Below are positions 23,674 to 55,029 of a stretch of DNA of 64,000 nt, piece by piece. Each line of letters opens with the position of its first letter. The stretch's first letter is position 1. The translations under genes were made by a program, and so were the position numbers. Below the pieces are notes generated by a model. It had not been told where the DNA came from. It made no database searches and saw nothing but the letters and a program-made list of their open reading frames with translations. Origin of the DNA: Molossus alvarezi (Eukaryota; Chordata; Mammalia; Chiroptera; Molossidae); assembly GCA_037176705.1 (NCBI GenBank), contig CM073891.1, forward strand, positions 90,416,327 to 90,480,326. The letters are read 5' to 3'.

Positions 23674-26600
23674 GAAGATGGAATTGCTATAACTTATGAC
23701 TTGTAAATGAAAGTCACCTGTGTCTGGGGTGGAGTCCAGTTCTGACAGAGTTTTACCTCTCTTTGAATCTCTTGGGGATTATTTGACTTTGTTCTGAAAT
23801 CAGCCAGATGACACCCTTTATTTGATTTGCCACTTTGTGCTACAGGACTCTGAAAAAACGAGTGTTTAGTCACCAAATAAAAACCAAAGTTATAATAAAA
23901 TTTTATTTTATTGATTTCAATATATTTTGAAAATTACACATACAAATGGTCAAAATGCAGAAAATGAGAATGCCCATTGTTTTGTACGTAACTATATTAT
24001 CTTACCAAAACCAAAAAAACGAAAATGCCCTTTAATTATTGCTGTTCCTCTGGTAGGACAGACCCTGATGATTCTCTCTGGGACCTCCAGCAGAAGAACC
24101 CGTCACTCAAGAGCTGCAGCAGTTTAAGGTAAAAGGACATTTGCTCAGGGTCTCAGGGTCTCTCCTCCCACACAGCAGAGCCTCAGGGTTTGGATAGGGG
24201 CTGCCTTATTTAAAGCTGTGAATAGAACCAAATATTACTGCACTGCTCTTTTCTTACCCTTCCTCATCACCTCCCTCTGACTCAGCCTTAGACCCTCTGC
24301 CATCATCCCCTCCCCTTGTAACTATTGCAACAGATTCTGATCTACACTGGGGCCAGTCTGGTGCTACTGGCATTTTAAAAGGGACACTGGAAGATGGAAC
24401 AAGAAGCTCTAAGGGACAGAACCTTTCGGTGACGTAACAGAATTACACTGATGTGACAGGTGCTGGGCAGTGTGATATTTATGGACACAAAGCCCTCCCC
24501 TGCAACATGGAAGTAACTGCCCACTCCAGGAACTCTTCGGGCCAGCCCTGTTCAGGACCCACAGAAATGGTTTCAATTTAGTTTTGCCTGAGACAGATTG
24601 TGAGGATGAGTAGGCTAAACAGATTAGGATGTCACTGGAAATAAGCCAACTAAATAATTCATAGTGAACAAAGTCTCATTCCCCCCAGCTCAGGGAAAAA
24701 AGGACCTTGGTCAGTGCCGTGCTGTGGGAGCTCCCATGGTTCAAAGGAAGCTCTGAGGGGGCCTCACAAACTTAATGGTTTGGTATTATCATGGATCGTG
24801 GACTGGCAGTAGTTTAGAGAGTCCAGTGCAGAGAGGTGACACGTACCCAGGTTCACTCCTGCGTCATGCTTTGCAACCTCATCCCAACCTCCTGACCAAT
24901 TGGGTCAGGCACTGACTGGCATGTTGGTCCTGTTTTTCAGACAGTAATGTGTAGACTCCAAAACAAAAGTACAGAATGAAGGCAAGCTTAGGACACCTCA
25001 GACCATCCTAAGCAACACAAAGCTGTATCACATGGAGCCAAAGATAAAGCTTTATGTGTCTCTGGAAGCTATTTTTTATTTTTGGAAGTCATTGTCATCA
25101 AGATTGGCTGTTAGGAGCAAGATCAGAGTGTCTTCTTTTATAGGCAACAGACTGTGAGTTGTTTTCCTGCAGCTTCAGAAAGACCTTAAAAACAAAGTTA
25201 CCCATGTTCTGTCCAGACCTTACTTATTAGTTCTGTGACATTCGGTGTTTTTTTTTTTACCTCTTGAAGCCCAAGTTTCCACTTGTGCACAATGAATCTA
25301 TAATACTTAAACGTGGAAGTGGAGGATTTAGAGCAAGGCAGTGCATGCAAAGTGCTTTGGGTGGTGCTGGAAATGACGCAATCACTCAATAATTTATGGT
25401 GGTTATTATAATCACCATTTTCATTATTACCCAAAATAATCTAAAACTTACATGATCACCAAAATTTCCCTTTTCCCATTACGGTGTTCCTGACCATAAG
25501 CAAGGTTAACCAGTGCTTTAAATGAAATAGCTAACTGTCCAATATGACTGTCCCAATTATTTTGTAAATCAGCTACTTATGAAGAATAAATAAATCTCAC
25601 TAGTGGGCTCCTTCAGAACAAGATTGACAAACTATTATTTAGAAAGGGCCAATTAATGTTTCTGGACTGAGACATGGGGCACCTGTAAATAGGTCTTCAA
25701 GGATGTCAAACTATTCTTGCCTTTCCTCAGACACCTGGTTGGTATTTTACTTAAAGGTGATTGTTGCCAGCCATTAGCTGGGATTGAGTCCAGTCATTTT
25801 AAGTTTGAGTTTAACTCTCTTCTTGCCCTTCTCATTGTGTCTTGATGTCTCTAGATCCATTCAAACGAGGCCCCCTTGATTGTCTCTGAAAGCTTATTGC
25901 GCCGCACACAGATCTGCCCTGCATTCCAAGCTTTCAGTAAAAGGTGGAGTTGTGTTATTAGTAGGAGTTTCCTCCCCATTTTTACCCTCTGTCATTGGGG
26001 ATACAAAGCAGTTAAGAGTCTTAGATAACTTCCCTATGATGATAATTAAAAGGACATGGAAAAAAAAAAACTTTCCACAGATCACCTCAGTTCTCTAAGG
26101 AGTCTGTGGTATCTCATGTCCTGGAAGCCCAAATTTCAAACAGATTTAGAGTAAGCCAGTGATTTAAATAGGTGAAAGGCTCTGTATCTCATTACTAATC
26201 CCAGAGCCATGCAATCCCCTAACACCACAGTGATGTTGGTGAGAAAGGCAACAGGCAATGCCACAGGTTTAACTTCATCATCTAATTGTGCTGTGTGAAG
26301 GACTCAGTGCTTTTCCGCTACTAATGAGTCAACAGATTTTTTCCAGTGACCACTGAGAACAGCCATTTGCTATGGTTAACTCGGAGTAGAGTAGAGAGAG
26401 AAGACATAAAGGATAAAGAAAGTTTATTTTTACTCATAAAACTAATTATCCAAGTGAAAATACAAAACACAAACATGTGAGGAACTTACAGAACAAATAC
26501 AAAATGAGTGTCAATACATATGTTGGAAAAATATTATGTAAGAGGACATACACGCAGATAAAGAAGGCCAGAGGAGAATCGGAGAATTTCAGCGAGGGCT

Positions 26601-26829
26601 TCGGGACAGAGCCAGGCTTGAGCAGTGTGGGCCATGGGCGTGGGACAGCTGAAAGGGGCTTGTGAGTGCAGAGGAATAAGATATGAAAGCACAAAAGTGA
26701 GAAAAATGAAGCCAAGACAGAGTAGGCAATCAAATTTATTTAGTTGGAAGGAAGACTCCATACCTGAGGAAAATAGTTCTAAGAATAAAGCAGAGCCTAG
26801 ATTATGTTAGTGTTCATTAATTAACTCAT
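23674..26829. other. no gene recognised
   Basis: Upstream flank of ASB15; 5' untranslated exons are expected around here. A donor-like AAG|GTAAAA at 24128 follows a non-repeat segment, but no partner could be fixed. Open frames on both strands at 26446-26810 overlap and have no signature. Confidence 0.4.
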
Positions 26830-27010
26830 CCATCCATTAATTCATTCAATATGCATTTAGAGACCATGAGTCATGAGGTGCTACTTCTCTGGGCACTGGT
26901 GATACAGACTAATTCTCTGCGCTCATTATATTACATTGTAGGGGGAGCAGAGAGACCATGAACGAGTAAACAATAAAAAATGAAATAAAATACCACTTGA
27001 ATCTATCTGT
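26830..27010 (-). repeat. L2 LINE 3' fragment
   Basis: TTCATTCAATATGCATTTAG, then TCTGGGCACTGGTGATACAG: reversed L2 3' end. Confidence 0.65.
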
Positions 27011-27774
27011 TGAGTAGAATCCCTAGGGCACGTGTTAGCCTTCTGAGTAGATGAGATAGCATGGTGTGAGAAAACATGCTTAGTGGAGTGCTGTTACTAT
27101 CTCCAAACATTATCACTATTCTCTTTTTTCTGTTTCACTGGAATAGTAAGGCCACTGATGCAGAACAATGAACAATAAAATCATAACAATGTGATGCACT
27201 TGTGTGCAGTCTGTGCACAGGCCAGGGACCTTGGCTATCAGCATGTATAGAACTGTCCTTACTGTTTGAGCTTATCAACTTTGAGCAATAAGAAGAGGGG
27301 AAGCAAGTGCCAGTAGTGTTGTGAGTTGCCCACAGAATACCATTTTATTTTTCACCTTGAAAAGACATACTACAATGTAAATACATTTTGACTTGAAAAG
27401 TATCATTAATCAAAAATAATTTCATATTTGTCAGTCAGCCTTGCTGTAGAACTATTTGGATTTCTACACTTACGTACATTTTCTAAGCTAAAACAATTGA
27501 TCCAATAGTAATGAGAAATACTCTTCAACTTGATATTTGGAAGAAATAAGACAATGAGAAATAATCTATATTTTTGTATATTATCTTCAGAGGAGAAAGA
27601 CCAGTCAAGAGCAGTGGCTTATAATGGATAACTGTGCAGGGGGAAGAAATTTTGTATCTATACCGGAGGCCTAATCTCTGATCTGGGGATGGAGTTAAAT
27701 GGTCCTTATCTCAACTCTTCAAATTTCCTGAGGACAAGACTAGGCTACTGTGTTTGTGATGTTCTGTTCCCTCT

Positions 27775-27930
27775 ATTCTAATTCAACAAATATTCATTGA
27801 GAATCTTCCCTGTGCCAAGCACCTTCTAGAGAGCAGGGGAAGCAGAGATGAGTGAAGGAGAGCTCTTCACCTAAAAAACCGCAGAGTCCATAGGAAGAAG
27901 TTGAACACAAATACAAAAATAACTGCAATT
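27775..27930 (-). repeat. L2 LINE 3' fragment
   Basis: TTCAACAAATATTCATTGAG and CCTGTGCCAAGCACCTTCTA: reversed L2 3' end. Confidence 0.75.
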
Positions 27931-28338
27931 CAAGGTAACCAACTCAAACCAGTGCTCGTGTGAGCAAAGGAATTAACAAATGAGCAATCAGAGCAGACAC
28001 AAAATGAAGAGTAAAGAATGTGAAAGTTTACTGTTCTCTATTCCTACTACCGTCTTACTTCTTGGTTAGAGTTTTAAACTTTTCATGTGCTGTGGAGAAC
28101 AGTGTCTTGAGGAAACTGATGGACCAAAATTCTTGTAGGAATGTGGAAAAAGTAAATTCTTATAAGCCCAACTGCAGTCATTACTGAAAAGAAAGTCAAA
28201 ATGAGAAAATATAGACACTCAAAGGGCAGGTCATTAAAGACTTCAAAAATTAGAATGAGTTTCATATATAATATGAATTAAAATGTTAACTGCATTTGTG
28301 TTTGTTAAATTGAGAAAGGTAAATGCATTTTAGTTTTT

Positions 28339-28594
28339 TTGTTTTTGTTGTTAATACTCACCAGAAGATATTTTTCCATTGATTTTTTTTTTTAGATGGA
28401 GTGGAAGGGAGGGAGGGAGAGAGTGAGAGAAACATCAATGTGAGAGAGACATATCCATTGGTTGCCTCCTGCACAACCCTGACCGGGGCTGGGATCGAAC
28501 CTGCAACCCAGGTACTGCCCTTGACAGGGAATTGAACCCATGTCCACTTAGTCTGTGGGCCAACATTCTAACCACTGAGCCAAACTGGCCGGGG
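28339..28594 (-). mobile_element. Ves SINE just upstream of ASB15 coding exon 1
   Basis: Minus-strand copy ending GCCAAACTGGCCGGGG. The 16-bp target duplication ATGCATTTTAGTTTTT is at 28323-28338 and 28595-28610. It stops about 95 bp before the exon 1 acceptor, close to where the branch point should lie. Confidence 0.95.
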
Positions 28595-28699
28595 ATGCAT
28601 TTTAGTTTTTCATTTTACATTTTTCATGTAATCTTTATGTGATATTCTCTGTTACTTGCTAATAATAAGAAATTGCTCTTTTCTAAAGTATATTTAGTC

Positions 28700-48254
<19,555 letters not shown>

Positions 48255-48434
48255 TTTAAAAATAATATTTTAAAATGTGATTTTAAAAATACTTTAAATG
48301 TGATTCCGTAAGAGCATTTCTTGGAATCATTTTACATCCTTAAGTGTATTTAAATCCATTGTAATTTTATAACGGGATCCTGTGTTCTTATGAGAACACC
48401 ACACTTTACATCTTTAAAGACCTTTACATTGTGA
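48255..48434 (+). other. ASB15: probable ASB15 3' UTR, end not fixed
   Basis: AT-rich sequence directly after the stop codon and before an old L1 fragment. I see no AATAAA in these 180 bases. The nearest obvious AATAAA on this strand with a following A-rich context is near 51410, about 3.2 kb away and beyond several repeats, so the polyadenylation point is open. Confidence 0.4.
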
Positions 48435-48665
48435 TTTTTTAAAATTTAAGTATAGTTGATATACAATATTATATTGGTTATGTTAGTTTCAGATATATAA
48501 TATAGTGATTTGACATGTTTATACCCTATAATATGATCACCCTACTAATTCTAGTAATCATCTGTCCCTGTGCAAACTTATCACAATACCATTGACTGTG
48601 TTCTCCTTCCCCTTTCACCCTTGTCCCTGCCCCTCCCCTCTGGCAATCATCCTTTTGGTTACATT
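48435..48665 (-). repeat. L1 3' fragment after ASB15
   Basis: TATAGTTGATATACAATATT, ATATGATCACCCTACTAATT and CCCTCCCCTCTGGCAATCAT in reversed L1 3' UTR order. Confidence 0.8.
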
Positions 48666-48739
48666 GTGACATTTTTAAACAAGTCAATATTTTGTATTTA
48701 AATTTCTATTAATTTTCTTCACTTGCAACAAGTCTTCAA

Positions 48740-49860
48740 ACTCTCGCTATTAAGTGGCTCCTACAATATCCACCAGCAAATCTCTCCTATGTTTTATAAA
48801 ACAAAGACCCACTTTCCAAACCACATCTTAAGCTAGTTGCTGGCCCTTCCTCTTCCTTCTCTCATGGCCAAGCTGCATGAAAGAGCTCCTTTTTGCCCGC
48901 AGAGTCACACACGATGGCTGGCTTCCGCTCCCTCCACGCCTTTCTCGAGGTCCTTAACAAGTTCTTTTTGCTAATTTCAATGAGTATTGTTCAGTCCTTT
49001 CAACTGACTCCTGCAACATCTGACACTTGCTTGCTCCCTCCTTGGAAAGGTCTTCCGTTGGTTTCCACAACACCTTGTTGTCTTGGCTCCCCAACGGCTT
49101 TGTCTCTGGCTTCTTTCTGTGTTGCTCATCTCTTTGCCAACCCTTTTGTAGTATTTCTTAAGCCCTCTTCTCTTCTTATGCTACATCCTCAGGGAAATTT
49201 CATCCATCTTCGCAGTGTCGATTACTACCTGTATGCTGTTGACTACAAAATTTATATCTGAAGTTCAGGTCTTTCTCTCATGTGCTTGGGACCTGTGTAG
49301 ACAATTGACGTAATGGACATGAATACAAACACGCCTCAAGTTCAGCATGTCCCAAATGAACTCACTGTCTTCCTCTACTAAAATGTTCCTTCTCTCACAT
49401 CCTCTAACACAATGGTTAGTGCAATTATCAATTCAGTTTTCCAAGTCAAAAGACTGGGCATTAGCCTTGAACACCCCATTTTTCTTACCCAGTATAACAG
49501 ATCACCAAATCCTGGTGAGTTTAACTCTTGAAATCATCTACTGTCTCACTGGTCCTAACTGCAGCTATTATCTCCATTTGCCTGGGATACTGTAGTGCTG
49601 CCAACTGGCCTTCCTTCCTATTGTCTTGCCCATTCAACATGCAATCTACACACAACATCCCAGAATGCCCTTTTACAAATACTGTATAAGTGGAGTTTCA
49701 CTCCCTTGCTTAAAATCATTCCCATTGCTCTTTAGGATAAAGTCCACCGCTCTTCCATGACCTTTCATTATCAACTCCCTGCCTTCCTCCTTAGACTTAT
49801 TTCTTGATGTCTCCCTCACCCCTCCCCTTGAGCCCTATTAAACACCTTTTAGAAATTTAT
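48740..49860 (+). repeat. L2 LINE, long relic (main part)
   Basis: Covers L2 ORF2 C-terminal-like and 3' sequence: GTCGATTACTACCTGTATGC, AGTTCAGCATGTCCCAAATG, TTTAGGATAAAGTCCACCGC. The 122- and 82-residue open frames in it are remnants of the LINE, not a host gene. Confidence 0.75.
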
Positions 49861-50204
49861 TCTTTGAGCAGTGATTCCAAGACAAATGTAAAATCTATAC
49901 ATCAGTTGTTTTTGTTTTACTAGTTTTAAAAATAGGGTCATTCATATAAATATATATAGTGGGTCCCAGGCAGAGGGAGAAGACAATGAAAATATATATG
50001 TATATCATCTATTATCACTGTCATTTCATAAAAGAGCATCCATTTTAATGCCAGGAAATAAGGCAGCCTTAAACTCAATTATTAAAATGGAATGATTTTA
50101 GCTTTGGAAAGACTTGTCACACTATCTTCATTTTCCCATTGATGGGTGAAAATTTCATTCTGGTCCAACAAGTATTATAGATTTTCTGTTTGGGAATTAC
50201 TGCT

Positions 50205-50300
50205 GGGGAATAGACCACACTCTCTTGCACCTTGGGGGTCTTTGCACTTTTGTTTCCTTCTCTCTGGAATCCTCTTCCCATCTCCTTCCTCCTCTTCAGT
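50205..50300 (+). repeat. L2 LINE continuation, left of the env relic
   Basis: GGGTCTTTGCACTTTTGTTT and CTCTGGAATCCTCTTCCCAT are L2 3' motifs. They stop abruptly at about 50300. Confidence 0.7.
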
Positions 50301-50307
50301 TATCTAA

Positions 50308-50630
50308 ATTGTCTTAGATAATCAAATTGCCTTAGACGACATGTTGGCAGAACAAGGAGGTGTATGACACCAACACCTTCCTTCAGGTAGAGACAAGCAT
50401 CACTAAGATCAGACAACAAGCTACCTGGCTTCGGCAAACATTAGATCATCCCACCCCACTCTTTGAGGAAACCGAAGATTGGTTTGCAAGTCATTTTCAT
50501 GAATACCCCAAGGGGTCAGGTCCATATTTGGAGGAATTTCTTAGTCAGGTTTAACCATTCTTTTCTTTATAATGCTTGCCTTCATTTTTCTAAAGCTCTT
50601 TGTGGCTTGTTTTCCCTACACTGAAAAAAT
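50308..50630 (+). pseudogene. broken retroviral envelope (transmembrane subunit) relic
   Basis: Frame 1 (50308-50367) contains A-L-D-D-M-L-A-E-Q-G-G-V and then a TGA. This is the conserved immunosuppressive-domain region of class I retroviral Env transmembrane subunits, with the stop where the first Cys of the CX6CC motif would fall. Frame 2 (about 50369-50554) continues with T-K-I-R-Q-Q-A-T-W-L-R-Q and a W-F-containing membrane-proximal region, ending in TAA. The CX6CC segment itself is missing, so there is a frameshift and a small deletion. No gag, pol or LTR is seen nearby. It cannot make an envelope protein. The insertion sits between two parts of an L2. Orientation is the same as ASB15. 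Confidence 0.8.
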
Positions 50631-50725
50631 TATATCAGCATGACAGGCGCCTCTAAGAAATATATCTGCTTTTAACTCATGAAATTTTGCTTTACAACAG
50701 GCTCAAATTTTTCACCCTTATCCTG

Positions 50726-50962
50726 CAGGTCTCAGCATGGATGTTGCCTCCTCTAGCATGGTTGGCTCCAGCATAGAAATTCTCATGCTGTATTATAGGT
50801 GCCTAGGTTCTCATCTGCCTTGCCCCACTAGACTGTGAGCTAGCTCTGTGAGGGCAGTGTCTATGTCTGCTTGGTTCTCCAGTGTTTTCTTAGGGCCAAA
50901 TACATTCCCTAGAGCACAGAGAGAGTTCAAAAAGTATTTGTTGAATATACTGAATGAGTGAA
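50726..50962 (+). repeat. L2 LINE continuation, 3' end
   Basis: CAGGTCTCAGCATGGATGTT, then CTAGACTGTGAGCTAGCTCT and the terminus TATTTGTTGAATATACTGAATG. Confidence 0.75.
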
Positions 50963-52427
50963 TTTTATATGAGACCCAGACAAATATAATCAGTGACCTC
51001 GTGGTATCATTATAACTATCGTTATAGTTTTGAATCTCTGAACTAGTTATATAATCATAATAATGTAATTATTTAGATTTATTTTCCTTAGGTTTTAATG
51101 TGTTTCTTATATTTATTTTTATCTTAAGAGTTACTGTACTTTTTCAATTGTAATACCTCACTGGTTGTGAATTTTTTCAATTGTATTTAGCTTCAGTTAT
51201 CTTTGAGATATAAATAAGTATAAAAATTACCTGTATAATTAGAGCTATAGTTTTAACCCTTTGTATTCCCTAGAGGATATATTTTTATATACAGTAAACT
51301 GTAATGTATTTAATTAGAACTATAATGTTTTATGTATAGGATTTCACAATTTCTCTGTTGCTCTCCTACTTGAGGCTAAAATGCATTGTTACCTGTAAAT
51401 AGTGCACTAAATAAAAAAATAATAACAAAAGTGTAAGCTTGCCATATGACTTCAAATAAACTAACTCTTTGACATTTTCTTTAATGCAGTTTATGCAAAT
51501 ATATTTAAGAAATACATGAATGTAAATATATGGATGCACTACACATGGTGTAGGTTTTGAAAATGGTTCTTTTGGTGTCTGTAAAGCAGGAGAAAAATGT
51601 ATGACACTTAGGCAATCACTGTGTCCAAGGTGAATTTCTTACCACATTTTGAGCTTTCCTAGCAGTGTTTTTGTTTTGGGGTGGGCTGGATGGTAAGGGG
51701 AATTAATTCTATCTAATTAGGACTCTGTTTCTCCGAGAATATGTCACCTTATCTGAGAAAGGGCAACAGCTGCTCATCCCTCAGAGCCTTTAGAGGAGCC
51801 AGACATTCAACATTGGTGCCTGTTTAACCACTGTGAAATCGATGTGATAGTGTCTTGACGACATCATTCCATGCTGCCAAGATAGCATGGCTGTTTTGGT
51901 CACTGTGGATTCTATTTTGTATTGTACAGAAAGCCTGGGTAGACAGAAGCAGATTTGAGCTCTCATCTGAGTGTACTTTGTTTAGTTTTTCAGTAGGTGA
52001 TCTTTAAATAGTATTTCCATTTCATAAGTACATTAAATCAAGTGCGTCCTGAAGAATATGGTTCATTCATTTTCATTAGTCACAGTGCATGTTTCCAGGC
52101 AACAGAATGACCGTGCAGAAAATGTGAAAATGGTTGTGCAAGTGTTGCACAGCAAATATTCATAGGTAACGCTCCCTTTGATAGGTGTTTCTGAAAAATG
52201 AGTCCCGATTGGTCAGACACCATGGAAACTACAAAAAAGATGGATTGTTTTATGGCACTGAGAACCACACTTAAGCCTTGTCGTGGCCTTTTACCAGACA
52301 TTCTTACCCAAATTTTGGTTTCAAGACACATCACTCTTGCATATATTGTCACCTTCCAAATCAGAAATCATTTAGGACATATAAAAACTCTAAGCTACTT
52401 CAAGTTATTTATGAGACAAAATGAAAC
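50963..52427. other. no gene recognised
   Basis: AT-rich flank. AATAAA near 51410 with A-rich downstream sequence is a possible distal polyadenylation signal. Open frames at 52080-52524 on both strands lack a signature. Confidence 0.4.
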
Positions 52428-52562
52428 ATATACATACATACATATACACACACACACACACACACATATATACACATACACACTTGCATACACAATACAT
52501 ATATGTATGACTATACAGATATAATATACATATATTACAAATATAATATACATATATACATG
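52428..52562. repeat. (AC)n/(TA)n/(CATA)n low-complexity region
   Basis: ACATACATACAT, then a 22-bp AC run, then TATA/CATA-type units. Confidence 0.92.
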
Positions 52563-52599
52563 CATCGCAGTATGGCATATTTGCAGTGCAATATAATGC

Positions 52600-52700
52600 A
52601 GTAGATAAGAACATATACTTTGTAACTAAACAGACATGAGTTTGAACCAGGCTCCACCAATTATTAGCTGCTTGAATTTGAACAAGACATGAAGTAAATG
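52600..52700 (+). repeat. MIR SINE fragment
   Basis: ACATGAGTTTGAACCAGGCT and CCAATTATTAGCTGCTTGAA in MIR order. Confidence 0.7.
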
Positions 52701-52899
52701 TAGAAACATGTTATCTAACATAGAGCAAGTATATGTGAAACTCGAGTTCTCATCATCATTGCATAGTGACAGTGATAGTGCCAGAGTTGCCAAAGTCAAG
52801 AACATTGGTCTTATGGTACAAATCTGCAGATTTTCATGCTTAGATGTGAAAATAATGGTAGAGGTGTACATGGCATCTTACTGTCATCTATAAATACTT

Positions 52900-54104
52900 T
52901 GAGGAAAGTCACAGAATAAAAACAGCAGGGAACTATCCCTTGCCTTAACCCCTTACATTTGCTTTTACTTAGTAAAGCCCTGATCATCAAATGTTGAAAA
53001 GGGAAGAAAGAACTTCTCAAGGGAGAAGATGTGTAGAAGGAATAGACTTATTTGACCTCAGTGGCCTACGTTTTGTAACCTCAGGGAATGCTAGAGATGC
53101 CTGGGGATTTGCTGTTTTTGGAAAGAGACAGCCTAGTAATTTGAATCTAGGCACTGGGCGGGGGATGAGAGGGGATGAGTTCTAATGTTGGATTGGCCAG
53201 TGATTCCACCAGAGGCACTTGACCAATATTAACATTCTGTGCTTCAGATTCCAGTAAACTGGGAACAGCCATTTCTCTTGCTTTGGAATTCTTCCATCCT
53301 GAATCTCCAGTGAGATCTAAGATAACACTCTTGGAAGCAGTCCATAGTGCGGGATAGGTAGAGGGTGTGGAGGGCGCTAAATGTGATACTTACTTGGGAT
53401 TGAGAGGGTGTGAGATACCAGTATCAGTTTCTTCCTATGAAGCTAAGTCTGCACTGGCTTCTCAAGAAAGTTATTTCTTACGCTTTGAGGAAGTCAAATA
53501 ACCAGACAAGACATTCAGTGGTCAATAACCTATGTTTATGAATGTCTGAATATCCCTAAAGATCTAGTTATCCCAGTTGGTTTAATACTGTTTCAATAAA
53601 GTGACAACTTTAATTACCTTTCACTAGACAATGGTAACATTCGCTTAGGCTTGACTCCTTGGAAGTTCGCTGACGTGGTCTCAACTCTGACTCCAGACCC
53701 TTTGTCAGGGGCCTGCCCTTCACAATCACCTGAGGTACCCAGGAGAGTAAATTGAATCTGTGGGTTAGAGGATGCCCTGATTAAATCTGAGTCTGACTTC
53801 CTGCAGTGATTCTAGGATATCTGAAAACCCTGTCTTCAAACAAAGCTTTTATTTGACAACCAAAAGTAAGGTTTAGAACGCAAGTAAGTTTAAAAGAGGT
53901 AGAATCATATTAAAGCCTTTCTAAATAACAAATGTTAGTAAGGGAAAGATGGTGAGAACCTTAAGTCTATAGAAGAAAATGGTACATACTTCCTATAGAT
54001 CAAAAGCTTAATTATTTGCTCTATGAATGTGAAAAGAATCTTGAGAAACATCTAGCTCACTTGAGTACATCCTGGAAAGACTACTTCAATAACAATGTCT
54101 TTCA
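52900..54104. other. no gene recognised
   Basis: Non-coding sequence without a nameable repeat. Confidence 0.45.
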
Positions 54105-54295
54105 TTTGAAGGCATTCCACACGTATCATCTCATTTTATTATAACAACTACTTTGGGAGCAGGGCAGGAAAAGGGTTAATTACCTCCACTCTGTGGATAA
54201 GGAAACCAAGCTCCAATCTCACAGTTAACTTAGGTAGGACTCAACCTGGGTCTCCTGACTCCAAATCCAGAACTCTTTCTATTCCAACATTTTTA
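54105..54295 (-). repeat. MIR SINE fragment
   Basis: GTATCATCTCATTTTATTAT, CTGTGGATAAGGAAACCAAG and CAACCTGGGTCTCCTGACTC: reversed MIR. Confidence 0.75.
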
Positions 54296-54299
54296 GTTC

Positions 54300-54690
54300 A
54301 GATTAGGAGGACATTGTTCATAAAAGCCAAAATGTGGAAACAATCCAAATGTCCATCAACTGGCAAATAAATAAACACAATATGCCATAACCATACAACA
54401 AAATGGTATTCAGCAATATGCTACAATGTGGATAAACCTCAAAAATAGTAGGTTTCATGAAAGAAGTCAGACACAAATGACTGGTAGTGGTCCCCTGAGG
54501 CTGGGAGTTTGGGATAAAGGTTGACTGTAAGTGTGTAGGGGAATCTTTTGGGGGTACTAGAAATGTTCTGAAATTGGATTGTAGTGATGATTGCAGAACT
54601 TGATATATTTACTGAAAAAAATCATTGAACTTGACACTTAAAGTGGGTAAATTTTAGGGGATGTGAGTTGCATCTGAATAAACCACTTAA
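54300..54690 (+). repeat. L1 3' fragment, old
   Basis: CATAAAAGCCAAAATGTGGA, CAACTGGCAAATAAATAAAC, GAAATTGGATTGTAGTGATG and a terminal ATCTGAATAAACC give a colinear L1 3' end. Confidence 0.85.
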
Positions 54691-54997
54691 AAAAAGAATA
54701 GAAGGAGTAGGCCTCTCATTGACAGGCGATGCTGTGTTTGCTCCCTCGCTGAGGTGGCACAACTACACAATGAAATCATCTGGCTCAGAGGAAAGTGTTT
54801 GGTTCTGGGGCTGGCGGCACATGGTTTACCAGTTTGGCTCTGCTGATAAGACCGTTAAAAGCAGACGATGAGACGGTGTTCAAGGGCAACACAATGCTTG
54901 ATGCTTTCACCTGTCCTACTGGCCTTCAACATGGACAAATACAGCCTGCTCTGTGACACTGACATTTTTCATACTGGGGGTGATGTGACTTTCCCAC

Positions 54998-55024
54998 ATT
55001 ATTATTATTATTATTATTATTATT
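54998..55024. repeat. (ATT)n microsatellite
   Basis: About nine ATT units. Confidence 0.95.
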
Positions 55025-55029
55025 ACTGT

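Noticed and set aside
1..28000. Search for NDUFA5, the expected upstream neighbour
   Set aside because: No segment resembling its short exons could be recognised on either strand.
48893..49261. 122-codon plus-strand open frame just downstream of ASB15
   Set aside because: Sequence order matches an old L2, not a host gene; no splice signals or domain.
52428..52562. Spaced CATA/ACAC units that could look like an array
   Set aside because: Simple-sequence expansion with no unique spacers; not a CRISPR array, and the genome is mammalian.
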